Source: Lujinxingia litoralis
GTDB lineage: Bacteria > Myxococcota_A > Bradymonadia > Bradymonadales > Bradymonadaceae
DNA length: 64,000 bases
Reading direction: 5' to 3'
NCBI RefSeq assembly: GCF_003260125.1
Contig: NZ_QHKO01000012.1
Location: forward strand, 62,001 to 126,000
The notes below the pieces were generated by a model. The model made no database searches, was not told the DNA's origin, and worked only from the letters and a program-made list of their open reading frames with translations. The stretch's first letter is position 1. Every line of letters starts with the position of its first letter. The position numbers and the translations under genes are program-made. Positions 44,694 to 54,594 of this stretch are shown piece after piece.

Positions 44694-45548
44694 GTGAGGC
44701 TGAAGTTGCGCTCGATAACGTGGATGAGAGCAAGGCGGGGGGCGGTGATCGCGGCGTTGGCGCTGGTGGCATTCTGGGCGTTGCCCGGGGGCCTGGCCGA
44801 GGCCGGCGAGCCGGAGACTGGCGAGCAGGCCCGCTACCGGGTGAGCTACGGCCCGGCGCATCTGGCTGATCTTTCGCTGGAGGTGCGCTGTCTGGAGGGC
44901 GCCCGCGCCCAGGGGAGGCTCTTTGCTAAGAGTCGCGGGATGGCCAGTCAGGTGCACCCGTTTCGGGTGCAGCTCGACACGCTGCGCGAAGAGGGCGGGG
45001 CGGCGCTGCGCGCGCAGACCTTCATTGAAGAGCGTGGCGAGCCCCGACGCTACCGCAGTCGCTTTGTGCGCGAGCCCCGGGTGCGCACGGAGTGGGAGTT
45101 TCGCGGCGTGACCCGGCGCGAGCAGGCTCGCCTGCCGGGACATGGTCACGACCTGCTCTCCTGGATGCTTCGTCTGCGCGAAGAGGTGGCCGGTCAGGGG
45201 GAGCTTCAGGGGCGTCGGCGCTTTGTGGTCTGGGATGGCTGGAAGCTCGTCTACCTGGACGTGACTCCCGGACGGGTGGAAGAGCGCTGGACCGAGGTGG
45301 GAGCGCTGCGCGCGCAGCGCTTTGCGCTGAGCCGGACCTTTTTGAACCACGAGGCCGAGCAGGCTCCGCGGCCTGCCGGTCAGAGCGTGCAGGCGTTGGG
45401 CGCGATCTGGATTGAGCTCGCTCCCCGCGCGCTCCCGGTGGAGATGGCCTTTGAGGCGCCGATCGGCGAGGTCCGCATTGAGGTGCAGGCCCACCAGGGG
45501 CAGGGGTGCCATCCGGCGGGCGACTCCCGGCGCGCCGGGCGCGACTAA
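44694..45548 (+). CDS. Exported DUF3108-like protein
   Basis: The start is GTG 44694 with GGAG six bases upstream (ATG 44724 is possible). The 284-residue protein has a signal peptide (AALALVAFWALPGGLAEAG). The body has the strand pattern of DUF3108 proteins: ARYRVSYGPAHLADLSLEV, RLFAKSRGMASQVHPFRVQLDT, a central HDLLSWMLRLR and a late IWIELAPRALPVEMAFEAPIGEVRIEV. Its role is periplasmic or cell-envelope and not known. It converges with the radical SAM gene. Confidence 0.7.
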   Translation: MRLKLRSITWMRARRGAVIAALALVAFWALPGGLAEAGEPETGEQARYRVSYGPAHLADLSLEVRCLEGARAQGRLFAKSRGMASQVHPFRVQLDTLREEGGAALRAQTFIEERGEPRRYRSRFVREPRVRTEWEFRGVTRREQARLPGHGHDLLSWMLRLREEVAGQGELQGRRRFVVWDGWKLVYLDVTPGRVEERWTEVGALRAQRFALSRTFLNHEAEQAPRPAGQSVQALGAIWIELAPRALPVEMAFEAPIGEVRIEVQAHQGQGCHPAGDSRRAGRD

Positions 45549-45563
45549 CGCGCGGTGCTCGCT

Positions 45564-47096
45564 TCAGGCGCGGGCGAACTCATCGGGCAGCAAGGCGCCG
45601 GGCATCAGCCGCTCGCTCTCGGGCTTGCGCAGGGGGGTGAGGCCCTTTTTGTGGTCGCGGATCGCGCGCTTCCAGGCGCTGTAGGAGGCGCCCTGGCGGT
45701 AGGCGGCTTCGGCGGCGTCGGCCATATCAAACCCGCCCTGCGAGATCTCGGACTCGATCCAGGCCCAGCGCACCGAGGTGGCCCGGATGTCGACCTTGCG
45801 CCCGAGCTTCTTGTGCACGTGTTTGATCTTCTGCTCCAGGCTCTTGTGCTCCTCAAAGCCCACCCCGTCGAGGGGCGTGTTCTTCTTGGCGACCAGCGGG
45901 CTCATGCCCAGCGCGACCTTGCAGATCTTGGAGAGCTCCAGCAGAAACGCGATCATTTCATCCATATCTTCGAGCGTCTCGCCGGGGTATCCGATGACCA
46001 TATAGAGCTTGAGCAGCTTCATGTTGGTCTCGCGCACCAGCTCCGCGCAGCGGAGCAGGTGTTTTTCTTTGATGCCCTTTTTGGCGAAGTTGCGCATGCG
46101 CTGGCTCGACCCGTCGCTGGCCACGGTCAGCGTGCGCGCGCCGCCTCTGGCGAGCAGCCCCACAAACTCGGAGTTGAGGCGATCGGCACGCAGGCTGGAG
46201 AGACCGACCTCCCGTCCGGATGATACAAGTGCATGTAAAATATCAAGAATCTGGGGGTGATCACTGGTGGCCGCCCCCACCAGACCCACGCGCCGGGCGT
46301 AGTCGGGCACCGTGGCCAGCACCCGCTCCGGGGCGACCGGGCGCATGCCGGCGTTGGTGGTGCGGCGCATCACGCAGAAGGAGCAACCCCGGTGGCAGCC
46401 GCGCCCGTTTTCGACAAGATGCATCGAGCTGAGCTCGGTGTTGGGCGTGATGATCGGGCTGTAGGCCGGCAGGCAGGTGTCCCGGGCCTGGGCCACCGTG
46501 CGGAAGGTTTCGCCGTGGATCGAGGGCACGTAGACCCCCGGGAGCATCGCGACGTCTTTGAGATACTGCTCGCGGTCGCTGTAGTCCTTCCACCAGTCGA
46601 TCAGCAGGTGAATCAGCTCTTCGCCCTCTCCCATGACGATGACATCGGCGAAGGGACCGGCCGGCAGCGGGTTGGAGAAGGTGATCGGGCCACCGATGAT
46701 GACCAGGGGCCAGTTGTCGCCGCGGTCGGCCGCGCGCACCGGCAGCGAGGCCAACTCCAGGCAGGTCATGATGCCGATCAGCTCCAGCTCATAGGAGAGC
46801 GAGAACGCGATGACATCGCAGTCGCCCACCGGCGTCTCCGACTCAAAGGTAAAGAGCGGCGTGTTGGACTGGCGATAGCGATCGGGGTCGTCGGGCAGAA
46901 AGCTGCGCTCGCAGACCACGTCATCGCGCTCGTTGAGCACGCGGTAGATCGTCTGAAACCCCAGCGAGCTCATGCCCACGCGGTAGGGCGAGGGGTAGAC
47001 CAGCGCCACGCGGTGGGGGGCTTCTTTGTAGATCGTGCCCCGCTCCTGATCGAGCAGGGTCTCCACCTCTTGCTTTAGCTCGTAGCTGGTGGCCAT
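45564..47096 (-). CDS. B12-binding-type radical SAM protein
   Basis: A 510-residue protein. The N-terminal part (VALVYPSPYRVGMSSLGFQTIYRVLNE ... DVIAFSLSYELELIG ... PLVIIGGPITFSNP) resembles the cobalamin-binding Rossmann domain of B12-radical SAM proteins. The radical SAM core starts with GRGCHRGCSFC, the C-x3-C-x2-C motif for the 4Fe-4S cluster, followed by GLSSLRADRLNSEFVGLL and MKLLKLYMVIGYPGETLEDMDEM. The substrate is unknown. Its start overlaps the stop of the upstream gene at 47096 by one base (TGATG). Confidence 0.92.
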   Translation of the reverse strand: MATSYELKQEVETLLDQERGTIYKEAPHRVALVYPSPYRVGMSSLGFQTIYRVLNERDDVVCERSFLPDDPDRYRQSNTPLFTFESETPVGDCDVIAFSLSYELELIGIMTCLELASLPVRAADRGDNWPLVIIGGPITFSNPLPAGPFADVIVMGEGEELIHLLIDWWKDYSDREQYLKDVAMLPGVYVPSIHGETFRTVAQARDTCLPAYSPIITPNTELSSMHLVENGRGCHRGCSFCVMRRTTNAGMRPVAPERVLATVPDYARRVGLVGAATSDHPQILDILHALVSSGREVGLSSLRADRLNSEFVGLLARGGARTLTVASDGSSQRMRNFAKKGIKEKHLLRCAELVRETNMKLLKLYMVIGYPGETLEDMDEMIAFLLELSKICKVALGMSPLVAKKNTPLDGVGFEEHKSLEQKIKHVHKKLGRKVDIRATSVRWAWIESEISQGGFDMADAAEAAYRQGASYSAWKRAIRDHKKGLTPLRKPESERLMPGALLPDEFARA

Positions 47097-47914
47097 CAGG
47101 AGTCCAGGACCATGTGCAGCTCGCAGCCATCTTCGCTGGCGCGCCAGCCCGGCGGGATCAGCCAGACACGGCCGCCCTCCATCAGGTGGCGACGCAGACG
47201 GCCCTGCATCACTTCGTTATTGGGGTCGAACTCCCAGCGCACGCCCTCGGGGACCTGGCTCTGGCCGAAGACATCGTCCCCGCGCGCCATATTCACCAGG
47301 ACCTCTCGCGAGGGAAGCTCCAGGCGGTAGGCAAAGCTGTCTTCGGGGTAGGTATGCACGCTGGGGCGGTGAATGGTCATCTCCATGGCCCCAAAGCGCA
47401 CATGCACCCGGATGGCCGGGTTGTAGAACTGGGTCACCCCTACCTGGAAGCGCGCCTTGTAGATGGCCAGGGCCAGCGCCTTGGTGCGCGTGGCGATGCC
47501 CTGACCCATCAGGTGGCTGTGCAACGAGAACCCGCTGACGCAGTCGGCCTCCACGGTGGGACAGGCGCAGTACTCGGAGATGGGCACGTAGCCTTCGTAG
47601 TCATCCTCGATGTCGAGCTTCTCAAGGATCGAGGGCGGGGTGTCGGCGCGGGGCAGCATAAAGCCGATCACCGCCGAGGGAAGAATCGCGCAGTCGAGCA
47701 TCACCCACAGGGGCATGCCCATGGAGTCCGGACCGCCGAAGGCTTCCTGGTTGGAGCGATTGAGGATCGAGCAGAACTCGCCATTTTCGTCATCCTCCAC
47801 ACGCAGCACCTGGAGGGGACGACCGATGTCGACCTCCAGATCGAGGAAGGGCAGGTTGCGTGCAGTGGTGAGCACGTAGGGCACGAGCTTGTGTTCGAGC
47901 TGATCCTGGTTCAT
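47096..47914 (-). CDS. Conserved-looking hypothetical protein
   Basis: A 272-residue cytoplasmic protein without recognised family. It is acidic with mixed secondary structure (MNQDQLEHKLVPYVLTTARNLPFLDLEVDIGRPLQVLRVEDDENGEF) and has several Cys residues, including EYCACPTVEADC, that might bind metal. It is translationally coupled to the radical SAM gene, so they may act together. Confidence 0.75.
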   Translation of the reverse strand: MNQDQLEHKLVPYVLTTARNLPFLDLEVDIGRPLQVLRVEDDENGEFCSILNRSNQEAFGGPDSMGMPLWVMLDCAILPSAVIGFMLPRADTPPSILEKLDIEDDYEGYVPISEYCACPTVEADCVSGFSLHSHLMGQGIATRTKALALAIYKARFQVGVTQFYNPAIRVHVRFGAMEMTIHRPSVHTYPEDSFAYRLELPSREVLVNMARGDDVFGQSQVPEGVRWEFDPNNEVMQGRLRRHLMEGGRVWLIPPGWRASEDGCELHMVLDS

Positions 47915-48009
47915 CGGGTGCTCTCAGGCCAAAACAAAGGGACGCCACCGGCACAGACTTCGGTCGAGACGGGGCTTGGAGGGGGGACACATCATCAGGG
48001 GGGCAGGGA

Positions 48010-51000
48010 TCAGACCGGCGTGGCCACCGCGCGGCCCAGACGCTGGGTGCTCTCGGTCGCCAACTCGCGCAGGCGCGTGGCCAGTTCAGGGCGCTCATCT
48101 TCGAGGAGGCTGGCGAGTTTGTCAAAAGCGTCGGAGAGGCTCTCTTCGGCCAGGGCCAGTTCGGGGACATCGCTTAAGAGCTGGTCGATAACGAGCATGG
48201 CCTCGCCAGCGGCACCGGTTTGAAGCAGCGCCAGCGCGTAGAACGCTCGCGCGCAGTTGACCAGGCGGCGTTCGCCGATGCGATCGAAGTGCTGCACGCT
48301 GTCCGCGAGCGTTTTCAGGGCGCGCTGAGGCTTGTCGATCGCCAACTCCAGGCGCCCCAGAAGCTGGCGAGCACAGGTCAGGCCGTGGCGATCGCCCAGG
48401 GCGCGGTAGCCCTCCATGGCTTCGGAGATGAGCGTGTGGGTTTCGCGGTGGCGGTCGACGGCAAAGGCCAGCATCGCCAGGGCGCGGTTGCAGTGGGCGA
48501 TGCCGTGGCGGTCGCGCAGCGATTCAAAGGTGTGATGGGCCTGGCGCAGGTACTTGGCCGCGGCTTTGAAGTCGCCCCGCGAGAAGGCCAGCCGGCCCAG
48601 GGTGAGCTGGCAGTGGGCCATATCGTGGCGTTGGCCCAGGCTCTCGGCGTGTTCCAGCGCGCGGGTGGCCTGGTCGAGGGCCTTTTTAGGCTGACCCACC
48701 TCGCGCAGGAAATCGGCGGAGAGACGCTGGCCAAAGGCCAGGGCCTCGGTGTCGGCCAGGCTCTCTTCTAAGATGGAGGCCCGGCGGAAGAAGACCTCGG
48801 CGCGCCGGGCTTCGCCCTGGCGCCAGAACACGTCGGTGAGCAGGCGCAAGATCGCCGCTTCCAGCACGCGGTGTTGGATCTTCTGCGCGCGCTCCAGACC
48901 GTCTTCCAGGAGCTTACGGGCATCCGTGAGCAGGCCCTGCGCGTAGGCCAGCCGGCCCTGCCCAAAGAGGGCATAGGTGTCGACAAGCTGCAGGGTCTGG
49001 CGGATGTCCCGGGTGCGCAGAGTCTGCCAGATCTCTTTGACTTCGCGGCGCGCCGCGTCGAACCAGGAGCGGGCCTCTTCGAGGTCGCCCTGCAGTCTGG
49101 CGAGTTCGCCCAGCCCCCAGCGCGCCCACAGCGCGACGGCGGGGCTGCGGTTGCCAAGCAGGCGGCGGTAGTGCTCGCGCGCTGAGTCGTACTCGCCGAC
49201 GCGTCGCTCCAGGTGGGCCACCTCCAGGGCGACCTCCTCGGAGCTGAGCACCCCGGAGACGTCCTGGATCAGCGGGCTCTCGATGGACACCTGGTCGGAG
49301 TCCGCCAAAAGTTTGGCGTCACGGTAGAGGGCCATGGCGCGCTTGAGGTCGGCGCCCTCGGCGGCGGCCCGGGCGGCCTTGACCGTGAAGGCGTACACGC
49401 CGGAGGGCTCCCGGGCGTGGCGGTAGTGGTCGACCAGCTCCATGGCGCGCTCGCGGGCGCGCTTGCCGTAGTAGGTCTTTTTGGCGGCGGCCGCCAGGCG
49501 GTGGAGGTGGCGCAGGCTGCGGCGGCCTTCCATCTCCTGGAGGAGCACATCGCGCATGACCACGTGGGCAAACTCCAACACGTCGCGCCCGCCCTTACCC
49601 GTCTCGCGCAGAAAGCCCTGCTGGACCAGCGCCTCGAGGACTTCATCGAGCTGGCTCAGCCAGGGGGCGTTGTCCTCGGCGCCCAGAAACGCGCGCAAAA
49701 GCTGGTAGTCGAAACCGGCACCCAGGATGGCGGCCCGATCCAGAATGGCGCGCGTGGCCTCGGCGTCTTCGCTACGCGCGGCCAGGCGATTAAGCCGATA
49801 GCGCATCAGCTCGGCGAGCTCCTCGGGGAGTTCGCTGGCGATGTCCACGCCGGGGGCCAGCTTCCACTCGCCACTCTCCCATTGCAGCTTGGAGCTCTCC
49901 TGGAGGTAGCCCAGGATCTGGGTGATGTGCAGCGGGTTGCCGCTGGCCCGGGCGGCGATCTGGTGCGCCAGTCGGTCGTCGACCGGGGCGATCTTGAGCA
50001 CCAGCGAGCTGGCGTCGGCGCCTTCGAGGTGTTTGAGCGGGATGCGCAACACGTTTTCGGGCCCCAGACGCTCCAGGCGCTCCAGCGCCGAGCGCATCTC
50101 GGGGGCCTGGTCGACCTCTTCGGTGCGCAGGGTGGCGACGATGAGCACCGGCATCGGGTCCAAGTGCATGCCCACGGCCAGGTGCTGCAAAAAGGCAAAG
50201 GTCTCATCGCCACTGAAATGCAGATCTTCGAGCACAATCAGCCAGGGCTTCTCTTTGCCGGCCTCCCGCAAGACGCGCTCGATCATGGCGAAGACCCGCT
50301 CCTGGACCGAGAGGCGCCGCTCGCCAGAGTCGGGCTCCTCAAAGATGGCGCGGTCGCCACCGGGCGACATCAGCTGCAGGCAGAGGTCGGCTTCTTCGGC
50401 CGAGAAGCCCCAGGGGCCCAGGCGCGCGGCCAGGTGCTCGGGAAGGCTCTCTGAGGCGACGTCGGTGGTCTGGAGAAGGGTTTGCAGCACCTGGCGCATG
50501 CCACAGAAGCTGGCGTTACCCCGGGCGTGGGAGCCGCCGGCCACGCGCATCACGCCGGCCTCCTCAATGCGCACCCGAGCCCAGTCCAGGAGGCGGCTTT
50601 TGCCGATGCCGGCCTCGCCCTCCAAAAAGAGCACACCGCCCTGACCCACGCTGACGGTCTGGCGGACCTGACGCTCGATCAGGCGCCGTTCCCGCTCCCG
50701 ACCCACCAGCGGGGCCTGGGGCACGCCACCGGGGCCGTGGCGAGAGGTGTCGCCGGCAAAGAGGTGGGAGGGGGGGATGGTCTGACCGCCATAGCCACTT
50801 AAGAAGCCGGTATGGGAGAGGTTGCCCGGGTGGGCTCCCAGGCCCGGATCGCCCAGGCGAGGGCCGGTGACCATCCAGGGCACGTAGCTAAACTCGTTGA
50901 TGACTCCCTGGAGCGCCTCGCGGACCTCGGCGGCGTTCTGGAAGCGCTCGGCCGGGTTCTTGGCCAGGAGTTTGTAAATGGTGCGCTCGAGTTCGGCGGG

Positions 51001-51792
51001 GAGGTCGCCATCGCGGGAGCGCAGCCGCGGGATGGGCGCGCGCAGGTGCCCGCGCATCACCTCGCGGGGATCGTCGCCGGGGTAGGGCGGAACGCCGGCG
51101 AAGATCTCAAAGAGCAACACACCCAGCGCGTAGAGATCGACGCGGGGCTCCACCGGCTGGCGCCGAAAGAGCTCGGGCGCCATGTAGCGGGGCGTGCCCA
51201 GGATCACCCGCTTGCCGCTGGCACCGGCCTCGGAGTCGTCCTCGTCGAGGCCTCCGGGCGCCCCGGCCAGGCCGAGGCCGCTCTCATCGCCGGAGCGCGT
51301 GGCGGCCAGGCCAAAGTCGACCAGCTTGATGATCTCGCGGCCCGCGTCGTCGCGGGTGATCAGGATGTTGGAGGGCTTTAAGTCGCGGTGGATGATGCCG
51401 CGGGCGTGCGCCGCACTCAGCGCGCTCAAAATCTGGTCGCTCAGCGAGACGATGCGCAGGATGTCGATGCTCTCACGCTTGAGCGGTGACATGCCCTGGC
51501 CATCGACCAGCTCCATGGCCAACCAGAGCGTCTGATCGTCGTTATCGGTGCCAAAATCAAACACGCTGGCGATATGCGGATGGTTCAGGCGCGCGACCGC
51601 CCGGGCCTCGCGCCCAAAACGACGCCGCGCCCGCGGGGTAAAGGCCGCGTCGGAGTGCAGGACTTTTAGCGCCACCTCACGATCCAACGAGGTCTGCAGC
51701 GCGCGGTACACCGCGCCCATGCCGCCCTCGCCGATCCTCTCGGCGACGACAAAACGTCCGGCGACTTCAGTTCCTTCGGTGAGAATGGCCAT
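48010..51792 (-). CDS. Ser/Thr protein kinase-AAA ATPase-TPR regulator
   Basis: A 1260-residue protein. Residues of about 1-290 form a Hanks-type kinase: P-loop IGEGGMGAVYRA, catalytic Lys in EVALKVLHS, HRDLKPSNILIT and VDFGLAATRS (DFG). A linker is followed by a STAND-like ATPase (about 370-640) with Walker A FLEGEAGIGKSRLLDWA and Walker B IVLEDLH. The remaining 500 residues are TPR repeats (ALLQTGAAGEAMLVIDQLL and others). This kinase-ATPase-TPR layout is common in Myxococcota. It could phosphorylate FHA proteins such as the GGDEF enzyme at 15328 (inference). Confidence 0.95.
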   Translation of the reverse strand: MAILTEGTEVAGRFVVAERIGEGGMGAVYRALQTSLDREVALKVLHSDAAFTPRARRRFGREARAVARLNHPHIASVFDFGTDNDDQTLWLAMELVDGQGMSPLKRESIDILRIVSLSDQILSALSAAHARGIIHRDLKPSNILITRDDAGREIIKLVDFGLAATRSGDESGLGLAGAPGGLDEDDSEAGASGKRVILGTPRYMAPELFRRQPVEPRVDLYALGVLLFEIFAGVPPYPGDDPREVMRGHLRAPIPRLRSRDGDLPAELERTIYKLLAKNPAERFQNAAEVREALQGVINEFSYVPWMVTGPRLGDPGLGAHPGNLSHTGFLSGYGGQTIPPSHLFAGDTSRHGPGGVPQAPLVGRERERRLIERQVRQTVSVGQGGVLFLEGEAGIGKSRLLDWARVRIEEAGVMRVAGGSHARGNASFCGMRQVLQTLLQTTDVASESLPEHLAARLGPWGFSAEEADLCLQLMSPGGDRAIFEEPDSGERRLSVQERVFAMIERVLREAGKEKPWLIVLEDLHFSGDETFAFLQHLAVGMHLDPMPVLIVATLRTEEVDQAPEMRSALERLERLGPENVLRIPLKHLEGADASSLVLKIAPVDDRLAHQIAARASGNPLHITQILGYLQESSKLQWESGEWKLAPGVDIASELPEELAELMRYRLNRLAARSEDAEATRAILDRAAILGAGFDYQLLRAFLGAEDNAPWLSQLDEVLEALVQQGFLRETGKGGRDVLEFAHVVMRDVLLQEMEGRRSLRHLHRLAAAAKKTYYGKRARERAMELVDHYRHAREPSGVYAFTVKAARAAAEGADLKRAMALYRDAKLLADSDQVSIESPLIQDVSGVLSSEEVALEVAHLERRVGEYDSAREHYRRLLGNRSPAVALWARWGLGELARLQGDLEEARSWFDAARREVKEIWQTLRTRDIRQTLQLVDTYALFGQGRLAYAQGLLTDARKLLEDGLERAQKIQHRVLEAAILRLLTDVFWRQGEARRAEVFFRRASILEESLADTEALAFGQRLSADFLREVGQPKKALDQATRALEHAESLGQRHDMAHCQLTLGRLAFSRGDFKAAAKYLRQAHHTFESLRDRHGIAHCNRALAMLAFAVDRHRETHTLISEAMEGYRALGDRHGLTCARQLLGRLELAIDKPQRALKTLADSVQHFDRIGERRLVNCARAFYALALLQTGAAGEAMLVIDQLLSDVPELALAEESLSDAFDKLASLLEDERPELATRLRELATESTQRLGRAVATPV

Positions 51793-51916
51793 GAACGTCG
51801 TGCGTGCCGCGTAGGTTGGGGCCCCGGCGGCAAGGTGCGCGGGCGGGAGCCGGAGGCAGGAAAGTGGTCCGCCCGACCCTAGCGCATCTCGGGAGATTTG
51901 ACACCCCCAAAGAGAG

Positions 51917-51945
51917 CTTGAGCGCCGGGCTCTCCGGCGCTCAAG
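51917..51945 (-). terminator. Strong hairpin between the kinase gene and the gene at 51963
   Basis: CTTGAGCGCCGG (51917-51928) pairs with CCGGCGCTCAAG (51934-51945) across 5 bases. The T-rich stretch that follows on the minus strand is interrupted, so termination efficiency is uncertain. Confidence 0.5.
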
Positions 51946-51962
51946 TGGGCTCGTAGGCCGAC

Positions 51963-52307
51963 TTACGAGAGGGTGGCGGAGTCGCCATCGGCCAGGATGT
52001 AGACCTTGCCGCGGCGCTCATCGTAGACCCAACCCCCGAAGAGGCTGTCGAGCTCCTCGCTTAAGACCGCCTTGAGGTCGTCGTCGAGCTCCTCGATGTC
52101 TTCGGGGAGTACGATGTTATAGATCCAGAACTCCTGGGCGCCGTCCGGGTCGATGTTGCCGCCGTACACCCCGGTGAGCATCAGCGAGGTAAAGGCGTCC
52201 TGGTCGGGCCCCGAGCGGTAGCGCGCCGCGCCTTGGGGGCCTTCGAGTTGTTCCAGGAGCGCAAAACCCACATCGAGCTCCAGCTCATAGCTGTTCTGAT
52301 ACGTCAT
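51963..52307 (-). CDS. Small acidic hypothetical protein
   Basis: A 114-residue soluble protein with GGAGG before its ATG. It is highly acidic (VLPEDIEELDDDLKAVLSEELDSLF) and has no known motif. It begins 59 bases after the RNB ribonuclease stop on the same strand and may be co-transcribed with it. Confidence 0.7.
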   Translation of the reverse strand: MTYQNSYELELDVGFALLEQLEGPQGAARYRSGPDQDAFTSLMLTGVYGGNIDPDGAQEFWIYNIVLPEDIEELDDDLKAVLSEELDSLFGGWVYDERRGKVYILADGDSATLS

Positions 52308-52366
52308 GGTCGAACCTCCGTTAAGGACGATGGTAGGACGCGATGACTGCTAGACCTCGCGCAGGG

Positions 52367-54478
52367 TCAAGACTCAGGCTCGGCGGCGGGCTCCTTCTGG
52401 CGAAGCGACAGACGATCACCGCGGGGATCCACCCGCTCGGCGACCACTTCGATGCGCTCGCCAACCGAGGCCTTCTGCCTCAGGCTACAATTGGATCTGT
52501 AAGCACACTCCTCCACAAAGACAGAGGCCCGTCCGGCCCGTTCGTCTTTTATTTCCAACACGATAGCGTGCATCACCTGCCCGCGGGTGCGGCGCAGATG
52601 TTCGAAGATCCAGTAGCGGTTGGTCTCCCGCTCGGCCCGCGAGGCGTCCCGACTCGACGACTCCACAGCCGCCAACACCTGGAGCATTTCCTCGGCGTTG
52701 TAGGGCAGCGACTCGCCGGCCAGAAAGGCTTTGACCTGGCGCTGGCAGATCAGGTCGGAGTAGCGGCGAATCGGGCTGGAGGCCTGCACGTAGGTATGCA
52801 ATCCCAGCCCGAAGTGGCTGTCGGGGCGCGTGGAGAGGTCGCCGCGCTTCATCCGCCGCAGGGTGGCGAAGGTGCGGGGCAGGCCCTCGGGTACGGCCAT
52901 GATCTCGTCGTCGTCCAGGGGCAGGTCGGGCGACTCCTGGATGCGGTAAATGGTGGGAATCTCGTTGAGTTCGCAGAAGCGCCCGATGCGCTCGTTGCCC
53001 AGGACCATCAGCTCCGAGACCAGCAGCCGGGATGGCGAGGCCGAGGGCAGCGGGTGGACCTCCACCTCGGGGGCATCGCCCTCGGTGTCCACCCAGACCT
53101 TGACCTCGGGGATCTCAAAGGTGGCCGCGCCCTGCTCGGCGCGCCAGGCGTAGCGCTCGCTGGCGATATGCTCCAGCTGCCGCAGCATCTGCGTGACGTG
53201 GTCGTTGCCCTCGCCAGCCAGCAGCGCATCGGCCTCCTCGTAGGTCAGGCGCTTTTTGACGCAGACCATCGAGGGGATGACCGTGGTGTCGACGATCGCC
53301 AGGTCCGCGTCAAAGCGCACCCGCGTGGTGATCGCCGGGCGCCGCTCATCCTGGAGCAGGCTCATGCGATCCTCGCTGAGCCGGTGGGGAAACATCGGAA
53401 TGACCCCGGTGGGCAGGTACACCGAGGTGGCCCGGCGGCGCGCCTCCTGGTCGAGGAGCGAGCCCGGGGCAACCAGGGCCGAGGGGTCGGCGATGTGGAT
53501 GTCGAGCTCCCAGCCCCCGTCCTCGGTGGGGTTGATGGCCAGGGCGTCATCGATGTCCCGGGTGGAGGCATCATCGATGGTCAGGCAGAAGCGCTGGGTT
53601 AGGTCCTGGCGCCAGGATTCCGGCTCAAAGGGCTGGTCGGCCAGGCGTTGGGCCTCGGCCACCACCTCTTCGGGGAGGCTCTCGTCGATGTGGTAGCGGT
53701 GCAGGGCCAGGTTGTAGTGCTCGTCCCACAGGCCCAGCTCCCGCATCAGGGTAAAGGCCTTGAAGTGGGCCTGACCCGAGAAGCCGCGGCCGGCGGCTTT
53801 GGCCAGCTCCTCCAGGGCCTCTTCGGCGCGGGCCCGGTGGGTGAATTCCTCGCCCTGGGCGGCAAAATCCTGCAGCAAGAAGATCGTGTCGCGCAGCGGG
53901 TCGATGCGCATGGCCTCCTGCATCCGAGCGGGGCGCTCCTCGGCCGGGGCTTTAAGGACTTCGGCCAACTTGTCGAAGACCAGGGCGCGCTCGGCCTCCT
54001 TGCGTTGCTCGGCCTCCAGCTGCTCGCGGAGCTGGGCGACCTGGGAGTCGTCCCGGGCCTCAAAGGTCCCGTCGCGCCGGGCCTTAAAGTAGAGCGCATC
54101 ATCGCGCAGCGCCCGCACCATCGCCAGGCGGTGGACCGGGGAGTCCTCGGCAAACATCAGCTCGGCCAGCGACCCGGGGGCCTGGGGCTCGTCAAACTCC
54201 CGGGCGAACTCCCAGAGCATGGCCACATCGATCTCGGCGCCGAGCCCGGCCAGCGCCTCGGCGGTCTTCTGGATCTTTTGCGCGGCGCGGTGGGCATCGT
54301 CGGCCGGGGCCTTCCCCAGCGCAAAGGTCACGTCGTTGCGGGCCGGGCGCATCTCGTCGCCGCCCTCGGCCAGGACGATGAGCTTCTTTTTGCCCAGCGT
54401 GTCGGTGACCACGCCCAGACGGTGGGTGTCGCCGGTGGAAAACTCGATCAGCGCGCCGGCTGCGATCTCAGTGCTCAT
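52367..54478 (-). CDS. RNB-domain exoribonuclease (RNase II/R family)
   Basis: A 703-residue protein. The N-terminal 240 residues are a mostly helical and OB-like region. The RNB catalytic domain follows, with the Asp-rich metal site FCLTIDDASTRDIDDALAI, HIADPSALV, VYLPTGVIPMFPHRLSEDRMSL, and the conserved SPIRRYSDLICQRQ near the end. The last 60 residues form a short S1-like beta segment. It degrades RNA from the 3' end. The N-terminal region differs from E. coli RNase II/R and resembles the shorter type found in cyanobacteria and other phyla (from memory). Confidence 0.92.
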   Translation of the reverse strand: MSTEIAAGALIEFSTGDTHRLGVVTDTLGKKKLIVLAEGGDEMRPARNDVTFALGKAPADDAHRAAQKIQKTAEALAGLGAEIDVAMLWEFAREFDEPQAPGSLAELMFAEDSPVHRLAMVRALRDDALYFKARRDGTFEARDDSQVAQLREQLEAEQRKEAERALVFDKLAEVLKAPAEERPARMQEAMRIDPLRDTIFLLQDFAAQGEEFTHRARAEEALEELAKAAGRGFSGQAHFKAFTLMRELGLWDEHYNLALHRYHIDESLPEEVVAEAQRLADQPFEPESWRQDLTQRFCLTIDDASTRDIDDALAINPTEDGGWELDIHIADPSALVAPGSLLDQEARRRATSVYLPTGVIPMFPHRLSEDRMSLLQDERRPAITTRVRFDADLAIVDTTVIPSMVCVKKRLTYEEADALLAGEGNDHVTQMLRQLEHIASERYAWRAEQGAATFEIPEVKVWVDTEGDAPEVEVHPLPSASPSRLLVSELMVLGNERIGRFCELNEIPTIYRIQESPDLPLDDDEIMAVPEGLPRTFATLRRMKRGDLSTRPDSHFGLGLHTYVQASSPIRRYSDLICQRQVKAFLAGESLPYNAEEMLQVLAAVESSSRDASRAERETNRYWIFEHLRRTRGQVMHAIVLEIKDERAGRASVFVEECAYRSNCSLRQKASVGERIEVVAERVDPRGDRLSLRQKEPAAEPES

Positions 54479-54513
54479 AGAAGGGTGTCCGTGCAGGTGA
54501 TACGAAAATGCGA

Positions 54514-54575
54514 AGAGGCCGCCCCCCGCGCGCGCTGCGCGCCCGGGGCGCCAGCGCGTATCAGGGGCGGCCTCT
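54514..54575 (-). terminator. Long GC-rich stem-loop between scoB and the RNB gene
   Basis: AGAGGCCGCCCC (54514-54525) pairs with GGGGCGGCCTCT (54564-54575), and the enclosed GC-rich segment can fold further. A short T-run follows on the minus strand. It may terminate the CoA transferase transcript or protect the ribonuclease mRNA. Confidence 0.5.
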
Positions 54576-54594
54576 GAGATGCCTGCGGGCGTTT

